NCBI GenBank assembly: GCA_032353305.1
Contig: JAUCNG010202196.1
Span: 1-12,924 of the forward strand
Length of the DNA: 12,924 nucleotides
Source of the DNA: Cephalothrix spiralis
Lineage: Eukaryota; Nemertea; Palaeonemertea; Archinemertea; Cephalotrichidae
Direction: 5' to 3'
The notes below the pieces were generated by a model that saw nothing but the letters and a program-made list of their open reading frames with translations, made no database searches and was not told the origin of the DNA. Below are positions 1 through 7,555 of this stretch, piece by piece. The translations under genes and the position numbers were made by a program. Numbering within the stretch: position 1 is the stretch's first letter; each line of letters opens with the position of its first letter.

Positions 1-59
1 TCGGAATAGTGATTTTCTAAGAACGGGATGATCGAAACAACATTTTCTCAATTAACTCT

Positions 60-377
60 TTAAGTAGTGGTCAGATACGTTTTGCCGAGCCCTAGAGATG
101 CGCCAAACAAAAACTGTTGTACTCTTTTGCGCTGTAGAACGAAGACTGGAAATACGACGGCAGAAAGACACAATAAGCCGATAGTTTGATTATAGAAGAA
201 GTTTCCAGACTGCATTATTCCACCCAATAGAAATAACGCTATCTGGCGGATATCATGTAGATTTCTAAGAAAATACATTATGGGGCTTTTTCGAGCCATC
301 ATACTTCGTTCGATAAATCTTAATCCGATCTCCATTGAACTGCAGTATCGCAGTTTAAGACAATTAAAGTTCGGCAT
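60..377 (-). CDS. Possible exon or short gene for a small membrane protein (unrecognised)
   Basis: This is an open frame of 105 codons, long for such AT-rich DNA, bounded upstream by an in-frame TGA just before the first ATG. The product has a basic N-terminal part and then two hydrophobic stretches. The first is around residues 46-58 (IALFLLGG...) and the second around residues 66-82 (TIGLLCLSAVVFPVFVL). A QRKR cluster directly follows the second, as at a membrane edge. The tail is short and ends in three Thr. On the minus strand a pyrimidine-containing stretch ending in CTGCAG at 345-340 could be a splice acceptor, so the real exon could begin at 339 and the first dozen residues be spurious. 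No AATAAA is visible between the stop and the window edge. I do not recognise the family. It could be a last exon of a multipass membrane protein or a chance ORF. Confidence 0.27.
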   Translation of the reverse strand: MPNFNCLKLRYCSSMEIGLRFIERSMMARKSPIMYFLRNLHDIRQIALFLLGGIMQSGNFFYNQTIGLLCLSAVVFPVFVLQRKRVQQFLFGASLGLGKTYLTTT

Positions 378-496
378 GGTTCAGCCATTTAGATTTGAGT
401 TCATTCATCGTTCAGCCAAACACAATAGATTCGCTATTCAATATGATCAAAATGGATATAATGAAAATGGCATTGACTATGCACTATGTATACTAA

Positions 497-551
497 TGCA
501 CCAGTCAATGAAATGCACCGGGGAAGGGGGCCGGGAAATGTCAAAATAGCG
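497..551 (+). repeat. Left terminal inverted repeat of MITE copy A
   Basis: This arm pairs with 918-973. The outer 27 bases, from TGCACCAG through the run of Gs, are perfectly complementary to the right end. After a short G-rich stretch that differs, complementarity resumes through a CCGGGAAATG block and an AAAATAGCG block. Confidence 0.9.
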
Positions 552-917
552 ACGCTTAGTGACGCCTAAGGCGATCCTAGCGCTAGAAATTGGTGGATCG
601 CCCCGATCGACGGAACTCCTTTAGCGCCAAGTCCCGGGTGGGGTGGCGGTACATAGCGCTACAAAGTTCAATTTTTATTTTATATAGTATCTGAAAAAAA
701 AACATTTTTATAAAAAGCAAAATTAAGCTGAAAGTTATTCTTTCTCAAAAAATTTCTGTGTTTTGCTCATTTGTTCCATTTGCAAGCGGATATTTTCTGT
801 AATAATCTAAAGTTCCCCGCCCCTATGGGCGATCCATAGTGATCCATAGCGACTGATGTCCCCGCCTGCGATGCCTAGCGCCGCCCTAGGCGATTCTAGC
901 GCTAGCGCTATACGCAG

Positions 918-973
918 CGCTATTTTCACATTTCCCGGCCTCCTACCCCCGGTGCATTTCATTGACTGGTGCA
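918..973 (-). repeat. Right terminal inverted repeat of MITE copy A
   Basis: This is the inverse of 497-551. It ends CATTGACTGGTGCA and is followed by TAAG. The end is missing from the second copy of the family at 8197-8574. Confidence 0.9.
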
Positions 974-1352
974 TAAGCCATGAGCATAATAGGAAAAACT
1001 CTATGTACTATGCATTTAGATACTGATATTTTGCATGGATATCACTTTTCCATGCTAAAAAAATTCCATGCAATCAGCAACCTGTCTTACGTATCATGGC
1101 TAATATATTTTCTGACTGTTATACTTCAATGGACTGTGAGAAGGCTGTACATACCCGTCTTAAAACCATAATTTGATTATTGTGATTCCTTGTTAATGAG
1201 GTTTTGAACCAGTAAATTTGAAAAAAATACTAGACCATCAATTACCCTACTTCTTCAGTTAATGGGCACCCCAGTCTATCTTTTTTCTGTTTATCAAGTT
1301 CCTTTTTTGTTTTCGAACAAACTTTGAAAACTATAATATTTCAAAAACTTTA
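974..1352. other. AT-rich stretch before the first exon, no gene seen
   Basis: A 63-codon ORF at 980-1171 starts right at the MITE edge and has no recognisable domain. I treat it as chance. Nothing else here is supportable. If the gene model is right, this stretch is the 3' part of an intron upstream of the exon at 1381. Confidence 0.4.
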
Positions 1353-1380
1353 ATTAACTTATATTTTCTTCTTTTTTTAG
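1353..1380 (+). other. Splice acceptor with polypyrimidine tract
   Basis: A branch-point-like TTAACTTA is followed by a nearly unbroken pyrimidine tract (TTTTCTTCTTTTTTT) and AG at 1379-1380. This is a near-ideal animal 3' splice site and fixes the start of the following exon at 1381. The matching donor, GTAAGT at 1441-1446, lies 60 bases downstream. Confidence 0.7.
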
Positions 1381-1440
1381 TGTAAAGCTGGCTGTAAAGT
1401 CTGGAAGAATGCTCTTAGATCGTCGTGTCAAAATGTTTGT
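1381..1440 (+). CDS. Internal exon of a cysteine-rich peptide gene (CX3C-X10-CX3C)
   Basis: This exon of exactly 60 bases is defined by the AG acceptor at 1379-1380 and the GTAAGT donor at 1441. It is symmetric (phase 0-0 in the frame chosen). That frame is open throughout and encodes 20 residues with four Cys at positions 1, 5, 16 and 20. The first half reads CKAGCKVW and the second half ends SSCQNVC. Two CX3C motifs about ten residues apart are the spacing of helical-hairpin peptides (alpha-hairpinin-type fold), in which two disulphides tie two short helices. Such scaffolds occur in small secreted defence, inhibitor or channel-binding peptides. The function here is not known. A second frame (starting VKLAVKSG) is also open, so the frame choice rests on the Cys pattern and an RNY codon bias. 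No signal peptide exon was found in the window. The next candidate exon is at 12430. Confidence 0.5.
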
Positions 1441-1598
1441 GTAAGTATAATTTATCTAAACTCTATGCGCTCGACACTTATGGTGCGAACTCCTCCTACA
1501 TTTCCTATGAAAGTAAAAGATTCCTATATTTCAGAGCTTATTTCGCTTAACTACATGTATGACTTGTATTATCGTGTAAAGGGGTTCTAGTATAGGAC

Positions 1599-1672
1599 AA
1601 TTCGTCCCAAAATATTTCGCTCCGAGACATGGACATGGACGTCTTCTCGTCCCAAGGCAATTCGTCCCACAA
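1599..1672. repeat. Short CAATTCGTCCCA repeat cluster
   Basis: The motif ACAATTCGTCCCA at about 1598-1610 recurs as GCAATTCGTCCCA at about 1658-1670, with a partial copy (CTCGTCCCA) just before the second. A GACATG dimer lies between them. It looks like an edge of an interspersed repeat. I cannot identify the family. Confidence 0.5.
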
Positions 1673-1792
1673 AAATGCTGCACGGTCTCAGCTACGGTAC
1701 TATATTCGCCGGTAAAACATCATCTTTGTTGCAGACCAGTATAACCTTGATCCATGATGTCCCGACATCATTTCCTGAAAATTTCAAAATCG

Positions 1793-2107
1793 CCGGTAGC
1801 TCAGTTTTTGAGAAATGCGCGGTCGATTTTTAGAGTGCGCAAATTTCAAAAATAAAACCGGAAATCGGTAAAATAGAGGCATGTTTTATCTGTCCCTGAT
1901 ACATTTATATGACTTAAATTCGGCTGTTACCCAATTATTAACTAATCGAATGATAATGAGGTCACACCTATGTAACTCTGTAACGGCTGATTTTACGTCA
2001 TAGAAATATATTACGAACAAATAGAAACAATATCCTATTTTACCGAAATCCGCTGCGCAACCCTTAAACTTGACTGTGCATGCGCATTTCTTGAAAACTG
2101 AGCTACC
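1793..2107. mobile_element. Divergent fold-back element (arms about 80 bp)
   Basis: The left arm 1793-1875 is an imperfect inverse of 2034-2107. Matching blocks in order are GGTAGCTCAGTTTT, AGAAATGCGC, a TGCGCA block and ATCGGTAAAATAG. The arms enclose about 160 bases. Similarity seems to continue weakly outward (1710-1790 against 2108-2175), which would make the element about 470 bases. The minus-strand ORF at 1886-2173 runs through the loop and right arm and shows no recognisable domain. This fits an old non-autonomous DNA element. The termini and target duplication are not resolved. Confidence 0.6.
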
Positions 2108-2179
2108 GTGGCTGAGAACGGCATTTCCCTTATAAAGTATAGCCGAAATAGCCCTTATATGTTGTTTTAACAAGACAAT

Positions 2180-2925
2180 TTCAAATATTTGGAATCATTG
2201 AAAGTGCACTTTATATAGAGTGCAACCACGACTTTAAATTGGAGGTGGAATGCACCCACTGTTCCGCCATGCCTGATGCTGCTGCCATGTTTTGGCTCAA
2301 TTTTCCATGTTTCAATCTATGAACTGGTATGGGGTATATTAGCCACAGGGAGGATGATGCTAAAGAAACTGTATCGATTTCTCCTTCATCCCTCTTATCT
2401 TGATAATTTTTCACTGAATTGAACTCAATTTATTTGAATATTGATATTTTAGCACAATTCAATTGCAATTAAAAGAATGATCACATGTCATATACTGCAT
2501 ATACAGAGTATTGCTTTTGTCCTAAAGAAGAATAGATTAAACTTTGGAACGAGGTTGTTAGTAGATTGACTGGTTTTAAAGCTTGTTTGGTCTGTTCTGC
2601 CATCACGTGCACGTCTTGAAAAAAACGATTTCATATGGAAATTAATTTTTATTTACCGTTCCTCTTTTGTTCGAAGAGTGGGTTTCTGATTTCATGCAAT
2701 TATTAGAACAATAATGTGATATATTGAGAGACAGCACAAAATATCGAAGTTAATTAGATTCTCTGGAAATCGTCATTGTATTTGATTTTTAAAGGTAGAG
2801 ACATCAGCGGAACAAAGTCTGTTCTTCAGGAACATGATATTGCAAATTACACATGAGTTAATTGCATATTAACCGGAAATATATGATATAGAAAATAGCG
2901 AAAAAATCAAAGGTGATGATGATTA
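2180..2925. other. AT-rich intronic stretch, no feature supported
   Basis: Only short chance ORFs are present, such as 67 codons on the minus strand at 2211-2414. A CACGTGCACG segment lies near 2603-2613. I see no repeats or exon-like signals that I can defend. Confidence 0.4.
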
Positions 2926-2932
2926 ATGTCCC

Positions 2933-3012
2933 TACCCTGGAAAACCTGGAAAAGTCAGAGACTCACAAATCTAAGGCAGAAAAAGTCAGGAAAAAATTAG
3001 AGACTCAGAAGT
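2933..3012. repeat. Dispersed repeat fragment (CCTGGAAAA / AAAGTCAG type)
   Basis: A CCTGGAAAA dimer (2936-2953) is followed by AAAGTCAGAGACTCA and, about 40 bases later, by AAAGTCAGGAAAAAATTAGAGACTCA, so an internal unit is repeated once. A related segment lies at about 3739-3785. Sequences of this style occur widely in animal genomes as degenerate interspersed repeats. That attribution is from general recollection and was not checked. Confidence 0.45.
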
Positions 3013-3186
3013 ACTCTGAATGATAATAGCCAGCGGCGCGCCCCCGGGATCCTCGTTCCTAATCGCGGGCTTACCTTAAAATATAAAAGAAATTGATTAG
3101 AACTCTACGTTCGCAGAGTATAAAGAAGACGTCAAAACTTGAAATGTAAAAGAATTGGTCAGATGGTCAAGTATGCAGGAGAGAGC

Positions 3187-3613
3187 GTCAAATATTTTCA
3201 TTAATATCAAGCATGCAACATGCAATTTATACCAAAATATTACTTATCAAATCGTCTTCACAATCATCAAGTTGTTGTTAAAAAAAATTATGACTTGGTT
3301 AAAATTTTAAAAATTAGATACGAGAAATAGTGTTGATATATATGCTATACACTGAAAGTATGTTGCTAAAATCAATATTTTATTTTATTAAATTCACTGA
3401 AATTTTTTATTATTAATGATTATGTTATTAGTACTTCATTTGCTATTTAATGTCAAAACTTATCAAGAAACCTTTTGATTTTTGTGTAATGTGTGGCATA
3501 TAATAAAACTATTTCTATGAATGTGAAGGCGATTTTGATATGGAATATTTTGGCATCAATATAGTATATATGGTTTCATGTTGCGACTCTTGATATTAAT
3601 GAAAATATTTGAC
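3187..3613. mobile_element. Fold-back element with long inverted repeats (about 90 bp arms)
   Basis: The 25 bases 3187-3211, beginning GTCAAATATTTTCATTAATA, are perfectly inverted at 3589-3613. Complementarity continues inward with gaps through CAACATG, ACCAAAATATT, TATCAAA and TCGTCTTCACA on the left, ending near 3273. The right counterpart begins near 3522. The spacer of about 250 bases is very AT-rich and non-coding. Terminal inverted repeats and the lack of an ORF fit a MITE of about 427 bases. No convincing target-site duplication is visible at the outer edges, so the ends may extend or be eroded. Confidence 0.75.
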
Positions 3614-3675
3614 TTTGAATCAAAAATGGAAAGTAGCTAGTTTTATTGGTTATTACCTAAAATCATTGAGCTCCC

Positions 3676-3686
3676 AGGGGGTCCCC
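3676..3686. repeat. Small GGGGG-T-CCCCC palindrome
   Basis: This is an isolated 11-base G/C palindrome inside AT-rich DNA, adjacent to the fold-back element. No role is evident. Confidence 0.4.
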
Positions 3687-3738
3687 CAATAAATGATTAT
3701 TAAGTATGTAGATTATTAAAAACCAATCTTAAAACAAA

Positions 3739-3790
3739 ATGTCCTTGAAAATTCAGGATAAAGTCAGGGAATGATTAAAAAATGGAAAAA
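3739..3790. repeat. Second fragment of the AAAGTCAGG-type dispersed repeat
   Basis: A CCTTGAAAATTCAGG block is followed by AAAGTCAGGGAATGATT and AATGGAAAAAG. It has the same vocabulary and orientation as the segment at 2933-3012. The two fragments flank the fold-back element at 3187-3613, so they may be parts of one older repeat that was interrupted. Confidence 0.4.
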
Positions 3791-4113
3791 GATTGGCCAG
3801 CCTGTTGTACGTAAATAATTGTGCACTTAAATGTCCCCAACATGTCCGCCAAATTAAGTAACAAATTATCTCTCCCAAATAATGAAATGGCCGTAGATCA
3901 GCCATCAAAGATGTTCGTGATTTCCACTGGGATCTTCCGTCCGAAGTCACGTGCGTCTTAGGAATTATAAAGTCTCAGTAGCCAACTTTGACTATACTAA
4001 ATCCTATCTAATATTATATTGAAGAGAACACGTAGTAACTAAGATGATTTGCAAAAACTCAGAACTTAAAGATCAAACATACAATGTCTCTTGACATTAC
4101 TGACCATTATGCG

Positions 4114-4335
4114 GGTGAATTCCCACTAAGCAAAAATTCCACTAAGCAGAAACCCGCTAAGCAAAAAATCAAAATATGCACCCCTATCAGATTTATTCTG
4201 GAACAATTAGGCAGCTCTCGAGGGGTCAAAATCAAAGTTAAATTCGTACATTTTGATTTTCTAAACTTTTGCTTTAATTTTTTTACTTTCCCTTTTTAAC
4301 TTAATTTTGACCTTGTTTTTAGTGGAATTCCATAT
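4114..4335. mobile_element. Small fold-back repeat with GAATTCC-ACTAA ends
   Basis: The left edge contains GAATTCCCACTAAG (from 4117). The right edge contains TTAGTGGAATTCC (about 4320-4332), its inverse. Between them, ATCAAAAT-type blocks near 4168-4175 face ATTTTGATTTT near 4251-4261. The ORF at 4084-4299 is read through this repeat and is not considered a gene. Because the inverted ends are short (about 12 bases), identification as a transposon is tentative. Confidence 0.45.
4124..4170. repeat. Three tandem copies of a 15-16 bp unit (CACTAAGCAAAAATTC)
   Basis: The units lie at 4124-4139, 4140-4154 and 4155-4170 and all carry the core CTAAGCA(A/G)AAA. They sit just inside the left end of the fold-back repeat at 4114-4335 and may be expanded subterminal repeats of it. 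Confidence 0.7.
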
Positions 4336-4339
4336 CAAT

Positions 4340-4740
4340 ATGTATCGGCTACTTTATCGATATTCGTGCAATACAAGCAATATGGGTCTCGAGCCATAAA
4401 AAGTTACTGGCACTCGTCATCTTCAGCATGGCCTTCGTCTGCGCCGTATAGAAAATACTCATGCCGAAATTTTTTATTTAATCCACGACGTATGCGACTG
4501 AATGAGATAGTATAAGCCCAATTGATACCTCGAGTGCGCATGTCTATACAAATGCGGAAGTAAATTATTACCGCGTTCCTATCTAACTACCAGTAATACA
4601 AAATGTAGCAACCGTGGCAGTTATTTGCCTTCATAACTCACGAAATATTTAAGCTATCACAAAAACTTCTCCAACCGTTTTTTCAGTACATGAAGCCGCT
4701 TCCAACGAGACCAAAATCATTAATCTATAATTAATATTAA
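4340..4740. other. AT-rich stretch, no feature supported
   Basis: I find no ORF, hairpin or splice-bounded island here that is better than chance. Confidence 0.4.
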
Positions 4741-4806
4741 AGGCTGTACTCAGAGGGGAGATCAAACTGAAATTTAGTCAACCTAATTTCCCAATGAGCA
4801 CAGCCT
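4741..4806. repeat. 66-bp hairpin with AGGCTGTACTCA arms
   Basis: AGGCTGTACTCA at 4741-4752 pairs with TGAGCACAGCCT at 4795-4806 with a single mismatch, enclosing a 42-base loop. It could be a very small fold-back insertion. Its flanks are TA-rich, so a target duplication cannot be judged. Confidence 0.5.
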
Positions 4807-5600
4807 ATAATGTGGGAAATATGTTGTATTATTTGAAAGGGTCTAGTGATACTGAATAAACGGTACATTTAAATTATGTGATAGCGTCAATATTTCTTTA
4901 GTTATAGACCAAAAACGGATATTTTGTATTGTTTATCTAATTTTGTTTTGTTTGATCACGTGGCTGACTGGAATTTCGGATCGAAACTGACATGCCGATT
5001 AGGCTTACTGACAAACATGTTTTGAATTTAGTTCCGGCTCTATCAGATAGTCGATACAATAAGCGCTAACTACAACTGTTCTAATACTACGATACAGTGT
5101 GTGATGGTTAGCCTTCTGTTATCTCTGACTTTTTAGATATTTCAACTTGAGTATAATCTCAATTTGAACCTTTACCTGTATGCCTTAAAATATACGTCAT
5201 TTATAAATGAAAAGTCAATAATATACCTCATACGCGGAATTCTACTATTGAAATTCAGAGTATTTGGCTATGATTCTTAAATCTAATCTAATTACTGGTC
5301 CTTACTGATGGGTGTGTACCGGGATATATCAATTTCTTTACCTTGTACTTGTCGTATCACTACTAATTCGTTGCCTCAATTAACTGTATTACTGAAACAA
5401 AAACCATGGCCTGCGGTGATTTTATTATCTTCAAATATAGATTTAGATATACTTGTACATTAGAAGTTCAATTTATGCTAACATTTGTATTTCTTGTATC
5501 TCCAATACCGTTATTGATCGAGTGCCATAAAAATATTTTTGAGTTCGTATTTTGTACTTTTTAATAAGATAAAGTGTAATTACACATTCAATTTTAATGC
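4807..5600. other. AT-rich stretch, no feature supported
   Basis: I see nothing here beyond chance short ORFs. The base composition is uniform and low in G+C, as expected for intronic or intergenic DNA. Confidence 0.4.
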
Positions 5601-5604
5601 ATCC

Positions 5605-5652
5605 TTTGTCCTGACCTTTGCCCTGACCTTCGCCTTGACCTTCGCCTTGTAC
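5605..5652. repeat. 12-bp minisatellite, four copies (TTCGCCTTGACC type)
   Basis: Four consecutive 12-base units lie at 5605-5616, 5617-5628, 5629-5640 and 5641-5652. They drift from TTTGTCCTGACC to TTCGCCTTGTAC. Because the period is a multiple of three, an ORF reads through it as repeated L-T-F-A. That ORF (5539-5745) is a by-product of the repeat. Each unit but the last carries TGACC, a nuclear-receptor half-site core on the minus strand, but no function is implied. Confidence 0.8.
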
Positions 5653-5845
5653 AAGATAAGCGATAATCTTCTCAATTCATATTTGTGGCAACGCATCGCT
5701 CTGTCAAAAGTATCAATAAAACAGAAAATGTTGTCTTTTAGTTAAGAAAAAGTATATTTTATAATTCTGCATTAAATCTACGTTTCTCCAGGATCAAATG
5801 TGTTCCGCCATGTTTACATGATCTCAGATGAAAACGCAATAGATA

Positions 5846-5969
5846 TGAATTCAGGTCTACGGATTTCACAGTAGCGATAAATCCTGCTCGCTGAATTTGT
5901 ATATGTATTCATATGCATTTGGACCCAGATTGAGTCGATCTTACTGTGAAATCCGAACACCTGAATTGA
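5846..5969. repeat. Inverted repeat, 29-bp arms, 66-bp loop
   Basis: TGAATTCAGGTCTACGGATT... at 5846-5874 is inverted at 5941-5969. A perfect 13-base core (GGATTTCACAGTA, 5861-5873) pairs with 5942-5954. The loop contains a nested ATATG...CATAT palindrome. This is probably another small fold-back element. The minus ORF at 5814-5996 runs through it and is dismissed. Confidence 0.65.
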
Positions 5970-6053
5970 AAATAATAATATTAAAATGGCGATCAATAGC
6001 CTATCCCGGCAATACGATAGATTTTATGTAGTTAACGGAGAACAATATAGAGC

Positions 6054-6090
6054 TATGACCTTGGGCCCGGAGGTCGAGGTCAAAAAGTCA
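6054..6090. other. Cluster of AGGTCA-like half-sites
   Basis: TGACCTT is followed within about 15 bases by adjacent GAGGTCGAGGTCA and then AAAGTCA, giving several nuclear-receptor-type half-sites in both orientations. It also echoes the TGACCTT units of the minisatellite at 5605-5652 in the opposite orientation. It may be a degenerate repeat rather than a regulatory site. Confidence 0.25.
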
Positions 6091-6129
6091 AAGTCGTCGT
6101 AGAGAGTCGCGGTTTTTTATTACGTGTTG

Positions 6130-7110
6130 CTATCTCACACTAGATATTATAATTATACGTTACGTCATTATTGGATAGCGCTTAGGTTTTTTATGTGCAA
6201 ATTTATGCCTTACGTTCCTTTTCTTCAAGAATTAATGTATTGTTTTAAATTGAATCATTAGGATGTCTATTTCCCCATCAAGTGTTTCTATTAAAGACTT
6301 TTGCCACGGCAATTTGACTTAGATCGCTAAATATATTGGGTAATTTGTCACCCCGTATCATTTACCCCAGTAGAAGTCGGGATGCATTTAAAGCTATTTT
6401 CGAGTCCCCGCATATCGTGCAGATCAGAAATTATTTTCTTAAAATGACTTGCCTTTTATCAATACAAATATTGATTGGATTTAGGACACTGTTCGTATCA
6501 AAATGACAAACTGCTTTCAAAAATGAGACTGTCTGAACGTATAATCAATTGTCTCCTTTTTCTTCTTCTCAAACGGACAATGAGCTGTAAGAGAATTTTT
6601 TGCATAAAAATATAAAAAAGCATGAATGATCGACCGTCCTTACTCAATGGTAGAAGGGCGGCCATTTTCCTTCTCAAAATTGCGGCACGGAAACAATTAT
6701 AAAACAATATGTCACATAATCGTTTTTTTACTATTATATATCGGGTGGGCCCTTGAATCTGTCCCGCTGTTTTGAAGGTTGTATCTTCAAAAAAATCTGA
6801 GATAATGAATTGATTTTTTGCACGTATTTGGAAAATGGTGTTCTTGATAGTGCGCTAAAGTATCATTTTGATATCATTCATAGTTTTTAAGTTATGTTAA
6901 TTTGCGCAACTCTGGTAAAAAAAACAGAATATCATAGAATGACGTTAAAGTTTTTCGTGTGAATCTTTGCTTATCATTTAAAAACCCGTAAAAAATAGAA
7001 AAGCCGTTGACTTTACATTTTAGTATGATATTAACATACAGTGTAGATGTTCTCTTTCCGTGGTGTAAATTGCAATGTATTTTAGCGATCCCGGACTATT
7101 TTGTCCATGG
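6130..7110. other. AT-rich stretch, no feature supported
   Basis: I see only chance ORFs, such as the minus frame at 6498-6707, and homopolymer runs. There are no defensible exons, hairpins or repeats. Confidence 0.4.
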
Positions 7111-7115
7111 ATCCT

Positions 7116-7285
7116 AGATCGGCATCTAAAAATAAATATTCTGTATTTATGCAATAAACCAAAGAATGGATAGCTTGTTTTAAAAAACTCAACGTTATTC
7201 CGCTTCAATTTTTACTTCATAATTTATGTGCCCGTTTTGCGTAATAGCCGCGGCGGAATATAGTAAAAGGGTCGGTGCTCTTTTA
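7116..7285 (+). repeat. Direct repeat, copy 1
   Basis: The repeat starts AGATCGGCATCTAAAAATAA and is duplicated at 7396-7550, 280 bases downstream. Within it a module of about 65 bases is bounded by the inverse octamers TATTCCGC (7196-7203) and GCGGAATA (7253-7260). Copy 1 carries about 15 extra bases before this module compared with copy 2. Both copies are non-coding. Confidence 0.85.
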
Positions 7286-7395
7286 AGGTTAGCGATATTG
7301 AAAATGTTGTCTATCCCATGACCCTCTAAGAATGATGAGATCATTTTATCAATTAAGCCCAAAAAATAAAGATTGTTCCGCTTATTCATCTACTC

Positions 7396-7550
7396 AGATC
7401 GGCATCTAAAAATAAATATTCTGTATTAATGCAATACACCAAAGTTTAAAAAAAATTATCATTATTCCGCTTCAATTTTTTGCTTCATAATTTATGCGCC
7501 CGTTTTGCGTTATACCCGCGGCGGAATCTGCAAAAGGGACGAGGTTCTTT
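7396..7550 (+). repeat. Direct repeat, copy 2
   Basis: The order of blocks is the same as in 7116-7285: an AGATCGGCATCTAAAAATAA start, a TTCTGTATT/ATGCAATA block, then TATTCCGCTTCAATTTTT and a CCCGTTTTGCGT...CGCGGCGGAAT block. It differs by scattered substitutions and the shorter middle part, so the duplication is not recent. Confidence 0.85.
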
Positions 7551-7555
7551 AATGC

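Larger units (their letters stand above)
497..973. mobile_element. Complete GCGC-rich MITE (copy A) with about 55-bp terminal inverted repeats
   Basis: The segment begins TGCACCAGTCAATG and ends with its exact inverse, CATTGACTGGTGCA. The terminal inverted repeats run about 55 bases (497-551 and 918-973) and differ at only a handful of positions. The interior carries no coding frame. It contains several CTAGCGCTAG-type palindromes and a same-direction internal repeat: a CCTAAGGCGATCCTAGCG-like block near 566-588 recurs near 878-905. The element is much richer in CpG and GCGC than the surrounding DNA, except for a central AT-rich part at about 666-800. Terminal inverted repeats, small size and no ORF fit a non-autonomous DNA transposon. 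A second copy at 8197-8574 confirms that it is a dispersed repeat. The target-site duplication is not clear: an A or TA at the edge is possible. The autonomous family is not identifiable from this sequence. Confidence 0.85.

Noticed and set aside
280-549. 89-codon plus-strand ORF
   Set aside because: It lies opposite the minus ORF at 60-377 and its end is read through the left inverted repeat of the MITE. It has no domain.
1531-1576. Possible small exon after TATATTTCAG
   Set aside because: The acceptor is fair, but the frame closes after about 14 codons with no usable donor or poly(A) signal.
1886-2173. 95-codon minus-strand ORF with several Cys
   Set aside because: It runs through the loop and right arm of a fold-back repeat. 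The composition looks like chance and no splice or poly(A) context supports it.
4084-4299. 71-codon ORF with Lys-rich repeats
   Set aside because: The repeats come from the 15-16-bp tandem units, and the frame crosses a fold-back repeat.
5539-5745. 68-codon ORF with repeated LTFA
   Set aside because: The apparent peptide repeat is a by-product of a 12-bp minisatellite.
7116-7550. CRISPR-like repeat-spacer array
   Set aside because: There are only two long, diverged copies with one spacer in a eukaryote-like context. The arrangement does not match a CRISPR array.
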